A DNA stretch of 14,417 bases from positions 1 through 14,417 of the forward strand of contig CAZQDP010000061.1 of the NCBI GenBank assembly GCA_964592375.1. The letters run 5' to 3'. Positions 1 to 6,382 of the stretch are shown one piece after another. The stretch is from CAZQDP01 sp964592375. GTDB taxonomy: Bacteria > Bacillota > Clostridia > RUG12999. Every line of letters begins with the position of its first letter. The stretch's first letter is position 1. The notes under the pieces are model-generated. The model worked only from the letters and a program-made list of their open reading frames with translations, was not told the origin of the DNA and did no database searches. A program made the translations under genes and the position numbers.

Positions 1-276
1 TCAAATTGCGCCAGACTTTGATATCTCTGCCCACCTCGCCACCCATGACCAAAAATGGCTCTGCTACAATGCGGCCGGTATATTGAATTTCATGCAAGAC
101 AGAAAAAATTTCACCCCACACAGTATGACCTCTTCCAGGAGCGGCACGATTATTCTCGCCAACATAAAATCCTACCAAGCGTTTCCCCCCAAGCGGATTG
201 CATCGCCGATTGATGCCTCCTTGATATTCATATGATATGCATCAAGCAATATGCCGATTTCATTCATATGAGCAAC
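1..276 (-). pseudogene. 5'-truncated, frameshifted remnant of a D-tagatose/D-psicose 3-epimerase-family gene (continues past left edge)
   Basis: Translating the minus strand gives the C-terminal third of a xylose-isomerase-like TIM-barrel epimerase: LLDAYHMN (compare LDTFHMN of the family), VGENNRAAPGRGH, then AEPFLVMGGEVGRDIKVW. No upstream two-thirds of the gene exists: homology starts directly after the stop codon of the lyxose isomerase gene, in the same reading frame. The frame is also broken. From the only nearby ATG (267-265) it runs to a TAG near 175, and the family sequence resumes in another frame after the G6A3 tract around 180-190, consistent with loss of one base. By my alignment from memory, the family's metal-binding His before TGExNR is Tyr here, while the Asp and His of DAYH and the Glu of EPF remain. 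This looks like a decaying remnant of a third gene of operon 2. A sequencing or assembly error could explain the frameshift but not easily the missing 5' part as well. Confidence 0.78.
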
Positions 277-963
277 CTATATCCTTTCATATTCATTCAC
301 AAGGACATATTGCATTTCCTCATCTTCTATCACGCTGCAAAAACGCTCTGCAATCTCCAAAAAAACATTATCGTTCTTGTCGTCATTGATACTGGAAACC
401 TCACCGCAAATAAGATATCCACGTTCCTTTTTTGCATAAAACTTGTGGTAAATATACGGTGTAAGCGTAATACTATCTCCCCGATTAATGATCATCTCAA
501 CGCCCGGTGCTACCTCACGGCTTACACCGTCCATCCAAACCATCACGGGGCTTTTTGTATCTAAACTTCCGTCCTCCAAAGCATGAAATACCTGTATTCC
601 CATGGTACCGCCGCCGCGATTGATAATATCCTCGGTTTTATTCTTGTGAAAGTGCATCGGAATTGCCTGCTCCTGCTCATGACTTAGCATAATGTATTTT
701 TCGGCATAAGGTGTACCGACGTTATCATGATGTACATCGCCATTTCTTGCCGTAAATAATACAGCCCCCACCCTCTGGAAATCGCCCGAACCAAAATCTG
801 TTACATCCCAGCCCAGCATGGTGCTTTGAATTCGCTTGGCAGATATTTTTTTCTTCAGCCAATCTTCTTTTGTCCAATATCCAAACATGGGCAGATGAAT
901 GCTATTCTCGCTTAGCTGCTTCATTGCATGTTGGATTGCCGAATTAATTTGCGAGCGTTTCAT
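277..963 (-). CDS. D-lyxose ketol-isomerase (cupin-type, DUF1498 family)
   Basis: This 228-residue protein belongs to the cupin-fold D-lyxose isomerases, metal enzymes that interconvert D-lyxose with D-xylulose and often also D-mannose with D-fructose. Its length matches the family (about 227 aa). The metal site is visible as H104-x-H106-x4-E111 (in MHFHKNKTEDI) with H173 in IYHKFYA. The family segment INRGGGTMGIQVF follows the first cluster. It is cytoplasmic, with no signal peptide. The ATG at 963 is chosen because AGGAGG lies 7 nt upstream; a TTG one codon earlier is too close to it. It follows the GH29-like gene by 52 bp with no promoter seen, so it is read as the second gene of operon 2. 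The stop codon abuts the epimerase remnant. The family call is secure. The physiological substrate is inferred and could be another aldose of the same stereochemistry. Confidence 0.9.
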   Translation of the reverse strand: MKRSQINSAIQHAMKQLSENSIHLPMFGYWTKEDWLKKKISAKRIQSTMLGWDVTDFGSGDFQRVGAVLFTARNGDVHHDNVGTPYAEKYIMLSHEQEQAIPMHFHKNKTEDIINRGGGTMGIQVFHALEDGSLDTKSPVMVWMDGVSREVAPGVEMIINRGDSITLTPYIYHKFYAKKERGYLICGEVSSINDDKNDNVFLEIAERFCSVIEDEEMQYVLVNEYERI

Positions 964-1015
964 CAAGGTTCCTCCTTTCTACTAAAATATACATAAATCA
1001 TCGAAAACATGGCCT

Positions 1016-2974
1016 TTATCCGATGACCACGATGCGATGAATTTCTAGTGTCTTTATGTTGAATGTCGCCTGCTCATTTGCCCATTCAAATTGGCAGGGT
1101 ACATGATCCGGCTCAATGAAAATATGCTGTGGTTTTTGCTTGCATCGCACTGTCACGGTAAGAGGGCCAATTCTAGGGATTTCATGAAATCCTCGTACCT
1201 TCATGTCATTATGTGGTCCAGCAGAATTGATGAGATGAATGTGTAGTTTTCCTTCCTTCTCCATCACAATAACATCGGCGTATGATGAACCCTCTACCTG
1301 CACAATTGGGTTATCGAAAAGCATGTTAACCTGCTTTTGAAAAAAACTGCGTAGGCATGGAGTCCTGGCATTCTCATAAGAGGTCCCAAAATCAAAGCCA
1401 AGGCAAATCACCTTCCCGTTCCCATATGTATATTGCGCTGCCGCAGGATGAGGTGCACGTTCCATGTGATTTTCATTATAATAAATACCGCAAACTTTTT
1501 CCGCACTGCATTGGATCTGTGCACATTCTGTTTCGATGGGTGAGAGTTTATTATCACACTCAATAAAAATGAGCTTGTTTTGGGGTGCTAAAAGTTGCAC
1601 TTCAAAACAATCTGCAAATAAGTCTGCCGATTGGGGAGAGGCCAGTAACAAACTGCCTCCGTTTTTTACATACTCTATTAATACATCCTTTGCATTTTGA
1701 GTCAGTTTACTTGTTTTCCCAATAATAATCAGGCCATAACGGCTTAAATCTCTGTCAAACAAATGATGTTGCATCAGTATTTCAGAAGACTGCTGAGAAT
1801 CTTGTACGGCTTGCACCAAGCCTTTCACTGCATTGAGCACAATATTATTTGTAGAATACAATGGTGCATCTTGATTTTCAAACTCAAGCCCTGCGTATAA
1901 AATCCCGATTTGAGGCACTTGAACTGCGTCACGGCAAAAAAGCTCTCTTGCACGCACAAAACGCTCCACTTCCTTCCAACTCGGAATTGCCCATTCTTGA
2001 ATGGTGGAACCGCCTCGATATTGAATGTTAAAAAACTGAAATCCACCGCCCAGTGCCAAAACAACTGCGGCTTCCTGGCATAGCTGCGTAGCTTCCTTCG
2101 TGTTTCTATCATCTATGGTAAAGCTTGCCTCGCAGTTGTGGCCCCATGCCATCAAGTCCCATGGTCTTCCTTGATTGGCTATGCATCTGGCATTCCATCT
2201 CACATTATAATAGGATAGTTTTGAAGCATAGTCTCCTGAAATGAAATCAATTAGCACATCGGGTCTTTCCGGCATATAAGCGGAATACATCCAATTGCTT
2301 GTGATCTGGAAATCCGGAGCCTTTTCTTTCACAGCACTGACATAATGGCGGACATAATCACGAAATCCCTGCCTGCAAAACTCCTTATATTCCTCAAAGT
2401 CTGCCTCATGCTTCTTTGGAGGTTCTTTCCCTGTTTTATGTAAATATGCGTTTATCGCATGCACCGAATAATCAAGCTTTGCGCCCCAACACTCTCCGTC
2501 AACCCATACGCCGTCCAAATGATACTCCTCTGCAAGCTCCAAAATTTGTGGGATCAGTTGCTCATCTACATATGGTCCAAAGACGGATGCATATTCCTTG
2601 CTTGCAACGCCGTTTTCATCAACGACTGCCCAGCTTGGATGAATCTGCAATGCTTTGATATCAAATAGGCCAGAATGATGCCCATACAAAGCAATCCCAC
2701 GCTTGGCTGTCAGCTCACGCCACATCTTTAATATATCAGATTGTATAATATCTGCCTGGTTACCAACCTTGGTAGGATAGGAGGATAAGCCGTGATGTCC
2801 CTTGGTATCGCACTGTATATAATCAGGTGCAACCAAATCCAACATTTTTTCGATCACATCTGGTCTTGGGTCGGCACCAACGATTTCTCCCGGCTTTGCA
2901 TGGAAATCAAAGTGCATTCCAAAAAACGACTCCGCTCGTTTTTTCATGTATATTTTCAGCTCCTTCATATTCAT
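1016..2974 (-). CDS. Intracellular GH29-like (alpha-L-fucosidase-type) TIM-barrel glycoside hydrolase with Rossmann-like and beta-sandwich domains
   Basis: A 652-residue cytoplasmic protein. Residues about 15-345 form a TIM barrel: FFGMHFDFHA (17-26), PDYIQCDTKGHHG (50-62), and LDGVWVDGECW (153-163), which resembles the GH29 nucleophile motif W-x-D-G and makes D159 the best catalytic candidate. Residues about 350-460 resemble the glutamine-amidotransferase-like (trimerisation) domain of GH42-type enzymes (YGLIIIGK, NGGSLLLASP). Residues about 560-652 form a small beta-sandwich (LHIHLINSAG). The acid/base residue cannot be assigned. The substrate is unknown; an L-fucoside or a related deoxy-sugar glycoside is a guess from the barrel type and the rhamnose-mutarotase-like neighbour. 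It is the first gene of operon 2. The start is uncertain: the first ATG (2974) lies at the expected transcription start of the TATAAT at 2985-2980. Another ATG at 2947 is preceded by AAGGAG with 12 nt spacing. The N-terminal helix before residue 10 looks natural for the family, so 2974 is kept. Confidence 0.75.
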   Translation of the reverse strand: MNMKELKIYMKKRAESFFGMHFDFHAKPGEIVGADPRPDVIEKMLDLVAPDYIQCDTKGHHGLSSYPTKVGNQADIIQSDILKMWRELTAKRGIALYGHHSGLFDIKALQIHPSWAVVDENGVASKEYASVFGPYVDEQLIPQILELAEEYHLDGVWVDGECWGAKLDYSVHAINAYLHKTGKEPPKKHEADFEEYKEFCRQGFRDYVRHYVSAVKEKAPDFQITSNWMYSAYMPERPDVLIDFISGDYASKLSYYNVRWNARCIANQGRPWDLMAWGHNCEASFTIDDRNTKEATQLCQEAAVVLALGGGFQFFNIQYRGGSTIQEWAIPSWKEVERFVRARELFCRDAVQVPQIGILYAGLEFENQDAPLYSTNNIVLNAVKGLVQAVQDSQQSSEILMQHHLFDRDLSRYGLIIIGKTSKLTQNAKDVLIEYVKNGGSLLLASPQSADLFADCFEVQLLAPQNKLIFIECDNKLSPIETECAQIQCSAEKVCGIYYNENHMERAPHPAAAQYTYGNGKVICLGFDFGTSYENARTPCLRSFFQKQVNMLFDNPIVQVEGSSYADVIVMEKEGKLHIHLINSAGPHNDMKVRGFHEIPRIGPLTVTVRCKQKPQHIFIEPDHVPCQFEWANEQATFNIKTLEIHRIVVIG

Positions 2975-2979
2975 CTTAA

Positions 2980-3008
2980 ATTATACCACAATCCCATTGC
3001 AAAATGTT
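2980..3008 (-). promoter_or_regulatory. Predicted promoter of operon 2 (GH29-like gene, lyxose isomerase)
   Basis: On the minus strand a perfect TATAAT at 2985-2980 is preceded by TGG, giving an extended -10 (TGnTATAAT). At 17 bp spacing the -35 hexamer is AACATT (3008-3003), which barely matches TTGACA. A good -10 with a poor -35 is what an activator-dependent promoter would show, and the conserved box starts just 2 bp beyond this -35. The predicted start of transcription is about 2973, almost on the first ATG. The rest of the 259-bp gap up to 3233 holds no gene and no convincing terminator. Confidence 0.65.
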
Positions 3009-3010
3009 GC

Positions 3011-3048
3011 AGTATTCAATCTTTTATTTGCATTATCTTACTACGTTT
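3011..3048 (-). promoter_or_regulatory. Conserved 38-bp box, copy A: predicted operator of the AraC-type regulator
   Basis: On the plus strand this reads from AGTATTCAAT through TTGCATTATCTTACTAC, ending GTTT. It matches 6308-6345 at 35 of 38 positions. The differences are at box positions 11, 14 and 35. Flanks diverge, so it is a discrete element. It ends 25 bp from the TATAAT of operon 2, exactly the distance of copy B from the TATAAT of operon 1. On the minus strand, ATGCAAATA and TTGAATACT inside the box could be two half-sites in direct orientation, as AraC/XylS proteins use, but this subdivision is uncertain. Confidence 0.72.
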
Positions 3049-3233
3049 CATCTTTCCAGTTGCAACGGATTTAAAGTGCTTACCATATCATGCAATACAT
3101 GCCTGCTTAGCCAATAGAACCCAGCCCCTTACACAAACCATTCCATGGGAAAGTACGCCACGGTTTTTGTCGTGACGAATACACATTTTTTAAATACAAA
3201 CAGCAATTTTATATATATTGCAATATTTGCTTT

Positions 3234-4535
3234 TCAATTTGGTGCGTGCATTCCTTCAAAAAGCGCTTTTACTATCTTTTTACCAAGTAGAAAAAATTTT
3301 CTTTCGGGATACCATAAAATATCTTCTCCATTTCTACTTGTAAAGCTTGCATACATACTCAAGCATTGATCGGGATTATACATTGGATTGCCTTGCACGT
3401 TTGGAAGTCCATCTGGACAGATGCCATCCGTGGACATAAAGACCTTCGGGTCGCTAAACCATAAGGGCTGCTGTGCATTCGGTCTGAATTCACCAATGCT
3501 TACATACAGCGGATCGCGCGGGTAAGCCTCGTCATTGATAGTACATTTATTGTCACGGCCCGAACTATGATGGAACAACATCATATATTTGCCATCGGAC
3601 AGCCTATAGATGGGGTCAGGCGAAAGGGAATTGAGTATCGGATCTGAAAAATCTTTGTATAACAGCGGCTGCGGCGTTGTCCAGTTGTAACCATCATCCA
3701 TGGACTGGCTCCACCATATGTACCCCGTGCAAGACCTCATTACACAAAACAGTCTATCATCCGGTAGCCGCACAAGACTTGGCTCTTGTGCCACACTAAT
3801 GTTTGGACCGATGTAACGAGGGATTTTAAGAGACTTTTCGCCCCAAGCGCTATATTCAATTTTGATATCTTTCACTTCGGGATCCTCTGCAATATTGGTA
3901 AAGCGCATAAACTCACAAACAGAATCAATCCACGTCCACGCCTTTTTCTCTTTGAGTACCGATTTTTTGGGGTTTGCCCAGCGGGTATAGCCCGTAAAAT
4001 AATTGCCTTTTAAATCTTTTATTGGTTTTTGCCATACAATCCACTCAGAAGGAACTTCTCCGGTGGGATCATCATACGGACTAAGTGGCATGATAATTTG
4101 TTCCGGAGAAGACCATGACTTCCCATCGTCGTCAGAATATATTCCTTCCATAATGCCGGTATGCATTCTAATCCAACCCGGTTTGCCTGTGTATCTGCTG
4201 TAAATCACATAGATACGCCCACTATCCGATACAAGAGGAAACGCCCAGTTTGAAAGGCTTTCGTCGTTTATATCCCACGAGCCTGTCAGTAATGTGGGGT
4301 TTTCCCATGTTGCTCCTTCGTCATTGCTCCTTGAAAAGACAATTCGATTTTTTTGCAGTATACTCTTGCAACAGGTTGGATATGGAGATTGGGTCCAAAG
4401 CGCCATCAGTTGGTTATTCCTGCCTTCAAAAACAAGAAAATGTTCATTTAGGCAATCAATGGTGGCGCCATCAAAACTACCAGGTACATATACATGATAA
4501 TCCGGCTTTGTTCTCTCAACATCAGATTTTCTCAT
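3234..4535 (-). CDS. Intracellular BNR/Asp-box beta-propeller protein, sialidase-like superfamily
   Basis: A 433-residue protein with three clear Asp-boxes (S-x-D-x-G-x-x-W type): SRSNDEGATW (68-77), SDDDGKSW (134-141) and SQSMDDGYNW (276-285). These mark successive blades of a six- or seven-bladed propeller. QEPSLVRLPDDRLFCVMRS (250-268) resembles the mid-propeller segment of exo-sialidase-like proteins. There is no signal peptide and no binding module. True sialidases need an arginine triad, which I cannot confirm. Members of this fold also include alpha-L-rhamnosidases (GH145) and polysaccharide lyases, and with a mutarotase of the rhamnose family two genes upstream these are serious alternatives. 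It is the last gene of operon 1, 47 bp after the URO-D-like gene. The ATG at 4535 has AAGGA about 9 nt upstream. Fold call is strong; enzyme activity is unassigned. Confidence 0.82.
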   Translation of the reverse strand: MRKSDVERTKPDYHVYVPGSFDGATIDCLNEHFLVFEGRNNQLMALWTQSPYPTCCKSILQKNRIVFSRSNDEGATWENPTLLTGSWDINDESLSNWAFPLVSDSGRIYVIYSRYTGKPGWIRMHTGIMEGIYSDDDGKSWSSPEQIIMPLSPYDDPTGEVPSEWIVWQKPIKDLKGNYFTGYTRWANPKKSVLKEKKAWTWIDSVCEFMRFTNIAEDPEVKDIKIEYSAWGEKSLKIPRYIGPNISVAQEPSLVRLPDDRLFCVMRSCTGYIWWSQSMDDGYNWTTPQPLLYKDFSDPILNSLSPDPIYRLSDGKYMMLFHHSSGRDNKCTINDEAYPRDPLYVSIGEFRPNAQQPLWFSDPKVFMSTDGICPDGLPNVQGNPMYNPDQCLSMYASFTSRNGEDILWYPERKFFLLGKKIVKALFEGMHAPN

Positions 4536-4582
4536 ACATTACATTCCTTTCCTTCTTTTACAAATGTTCTAAAAATTCGCCG

Positions 4583-5767
4583 CTACTTTCCTAATTGATA
4601 CACGCCATATTTCTGCAATGTGTCCCACATTGCCATAATATTTTCCGGCGGCACCTCAGACTGGATATTATGAATGGGAGCTGCGATCCATCCTCCATCC
4701 TTCATTAGATCTTCTGTTCTTCTTTTTGTTTCTTCACACACCTGCTTAGGCGTTCCAAACGGCAGAATGAACTGTGTGTCACACAGTGCGCCCCAGAAGG
4801 TAATATCTTTTCCATACTCCCTCTTTAATATCTTTGTATCCATCCCAGGACAGCTTACCTGAATAGGATTTAAAATATCAACTCCAGCCTCCAAAAGTAG
4901 GGGAATTGTCGGAGCACAATCACCGTCATTATGAAAGAAAATATACACCTTGGATTTGGCTTTTTTCTTGATGTGCTCAAAAAGCTGTTTGTGATACGGC
5001 CATATTAGTTTCTTATATAAATCCAAAGAAACCAGTAAGCTACTTTGTGTTGCCAAATCATCTGCTTCAGATATGACAAGGGCACTATCCCCCACCTCTT
5101 CCAAGGCTCGCTCCCAATATTGCATTTTTAGCTCGGTAAATTTGGACATAATCGCATGGACAAGTTTTTCATTTAAAATCATATCACAAAAGAATTTTTC
5201 ATAGCCTGTCATCCACATTGCCGTTTCCCACATACCGGAACAATGCCTGCCAAGCATATAGGCTCTTTTCTCAACATTGGTAACCAAATCAGCCTTTTCC
5301 TTCATACCCGTGTACCTTCCACTATCGTTGGCGTTTGGCCATGGATAAGAAAAGACCTCTTCCACCGTTTCAAAAGCGGATAGCGGATGATGATAAAGAT
5401 CAAAATAATGCCCTTTCTCCACTTGCATTTCCCAGCCAATGCCGAATTCATCAAGAAGCCTGTAAAAGTCTTTCTCCTGCCATACATCCTTTGCAAGACC
5501 GGGTATTGTAGGAGCCTTTGGGTCTACTGCCCGCACGTCAATTTTCAGCCGCTCCACCAAATCATCCTCTACGATGCCAAGCTGTGTCACGATATTATAC
5601 AACTGCACTTCTTTTTCCGGCATACCAAGGTAGGTCCTTAATTTTGCAAGACTAATACGATTAATGCCCGTCACTCCACTGCCGCCAAGGTCAAAAGGCA
5701 CTTTGTCAGGCTCCTTATGCTCCAAAGAAGTTTTTACTCTTTCAAGACTTGTATATTTCACAACCAT
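4583..5767 (-). CDS. Uroporphyrinogen-decarboxylase-like (URO-D/MtaA superfamily) protein of unknown substrate
   Basis: About 394 residues. The N-terminus TSLERVKTSLEHKEPDKVPF is the typical URO-D-like opening, and the C-terminal GGWIAAPIHNIQSEVPPENI matches the end of the barrel in this superfamily. FFHNDGDC (H279, C284 in this numbering), followed by a Cys in VSCPGMD, resembles the zinc site of MtaA/CmuA-type corrinoid methyltransferases rather than the active site of true HemE. It is therefore unlikely to be the haem enzyme, and no haem genes are near. Relatives are methyltransferases or uncharacterised proteins found beside sugar genes. No corrinoid protein is encoded here. It sits second in operon 1, 77 bp after the mutarotase gene. 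The start may be the ATG at 5767 or the GTG at 5761; AAGGGG is 7 nt from the GTG but only 1 nt from the ATG, so the GTG is also credible. Confidence 0.8.
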   Translation of the reverse strand: MVVKYTSLERVKTSLEHKEPDKVPFDLGGSGVTGINRISLAKLRTYLGMPEKEVQLYNIVTQLGIVEDDLVERLKIDVRAVDPKAPTIPGLAKDVWQEKDFYRLLDEFGIGWEMQVEKGHYFDLYHHPLSAFETVEEVFSYPWPNANDSGRYTGMKEKADLVTNVEKRAYMLGRHCSGMWETAMWMTGYEKFFCDMILNEKLVHAIMSKFTELKMQYWERALEEVGDSALVISEADDLATQSSLLVSLDLYKKLIWPYHKQLFEHIKKKAKSKVYIFFHNDGDCAPTIPLLLEAGVDILNPIQVSCPGMDTKILKREYGKDITFWGALCDTQFILPFGTPKQVCEETKRRTEDLMKDGGWIAAPIHNIQSEVPPENIMAMWDTLQKYGVYQLGK

Positions 5768-5844
5768 TCCCCTTTCTAAACACTTCAATACTTTGAAAAA
5801 TATTCATTGTGCAAATTGTCATTTTGTTTCAAGCACCAGCAGCT

Positions 5845-6183
5845 TTAATCATTATAGAATATTTGCTTCATGTTCGCCCAGCTTTGTTCGCCACGAAGCG
5901 GTCTTTGGCATGGATCGCACATTTTTAGCCATTCTATGTTTTGAGGGTCTTCTGCTAACTTTCTCATATCCTCCTCATAATTGTCGCCGACATACTCATA
6001 GTATCCGAATAGATATTCCTTTTCATCATCCATCTTTCGAATGAATATCGAAAAATTGCGAATATGATAGCTTTGCAAAAGCGCACGAACTCCCTCATTT
6101 TGATCCGAATGCAGCGCAATGTACTTTTCTATCAGCTCAGGATTGGTTCCAACCACAAGTCCTACTCTCATTGGCTTTTTCAT
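5845..6183 (-). CDS. L-rhamnose mutarotase family protein (RhaM-like, DUF718)
   Basis: 112 residues, close to the 104 of E. coli RhaM, which interconverts alpha and beta anomers of L-rhamnose. The catalytic pair Tyr18/His22 of RhaM is matched by Y21 and H25 (IEKYIALH). The family strand NFSIFI (44-49) and the C-terminal P-x(n)-W segment (DPQNIEW) are present. It differs from enteric RhaM in lacking the NPIW after the catalytic His (here SDQN), so it belongs to a divergent branch and may act on another 6-deoxy sugar or aldose. It is cytoplasmic, with no signal peptide. It is the first gene of operon 1, with a leader of about 87 nt from the predicted transcription start. GAGGA lies 3 nt before the ATG and a further AAGGGG about 12 nt before it. 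Confidence 0.85.
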   Translation of the reverse strand: MKKPMRVGLVVGTNPELIEKYIALHSDQNEGVRALLQSYHIRNFSIFIRKMDDEKEYLFGYYEYVGDNYEEDMRKLAEDPQNIEWLKMCDPCQRPLRGEQSWANMKQIFYND

Positions 6184-6276
6184 ATTCCTCTATTCCCCTT
6201 CTTTTTAAGTTTTACCTAAGGACGAAAACAACGTTTCATTCTTCATAATATGAGATTGGCATGATTGTTACTTGGA

Positions 6277-6305
6277 ATTATAGCATAATTAATAAAATAA
6301 TTGTT
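6277..6305 (-). promoter_or_regulatory. Predicted promoter of operon 1 (mutarotase, URO-D-like, propeller genes)
   Basis: A perfect TATAAT lies on the minus strand at 6282-6277. The hexamer at 17 bp spacing is AACAAT (6305-6300), a poor -35. It is nearly the same weak hexamer (AACATT) found at the same place in the operon 2 promoter. The conserved box begins 2 bp further upstream. This arrangement suggests dependence on an activator bound next to the polymerase. Predicted transcription start about 6270. Confidence 0.62.
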
Positions 6306-6307
6306 AT

Positions 6308-6345
6308 AGTATTCAATTTTATATTTGCATTATCTTACTACATTT
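6308..6345. promoter_or_regulatory. Conserved 38-bp box, copy B: predicted operator in the divergent promoter region
   Basis: 35 of 38 bases match copy A at 3011-3048, in the same plus-strand orientation. Viewed leftward it lies 25 bp from the TATAAT of operon 1, placing it directly upstream of the -35 position, suitable for activation. Viewed rightward it contains the TTGCAT -35 hexamer of the regulator gene's own promoter, suitable for autorepression. One site could thus coordinate both directions. The AraC-type protein encoded next to it is the obvious ligand; that is inference from position. Confidence 0.72.
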
Positions 6346-6353
6346 GATATAAT
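6325..6353 (+). promoter_or_regulatory. Promoter of the AraC-family regulator gene
   Basis: TTGCAT (6325-6330), a 17-bp spacer and a perfect TATAAT (6348-6353) form a good sigma-A promoter about 30 bp before the start codon at 6383. Its -35 is buried in conserved box copy B, so a bound regulator would block it. Confidence 0.78.
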
Positions 6354-6382
6354 GAAATAAGAAAGTTGAAAGGAATCGTTAT

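Noticed and set aside
3165..3233. Hairpins after the propeller gene (CACG...CGTG near 3165-3180; GCAAT...ATTGC near 3203-3222)
   Set aside because: Stems are 5-6 bp and neither is followed by a convincing T tract on the minus strand; the end of operon 1 transcription stays undefined.
3234..4535. Confident assignment as a true exo-alpha-sialidase with sialic-acid catabolism
   Set aside because: Asp-boxes show only the fold; the arginine triad and Tyr/Glu pair could not be confirmed and no sialic-acid genes (nanA, nanE, nanK) are present.
4583..5788. Haem biosynthesis gene hemE
   Set aside because: The active-site pattern is of the MtaA-like branch and no haem genes accompany it.
6215..6240. 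Possible catabolite-repression (cre) site around GAAAACAACGTTTCAT in the operon 1 leader
   Set aside because: The match to the cre consensus fails at the central CG spacing and the palindrome is imperfect.
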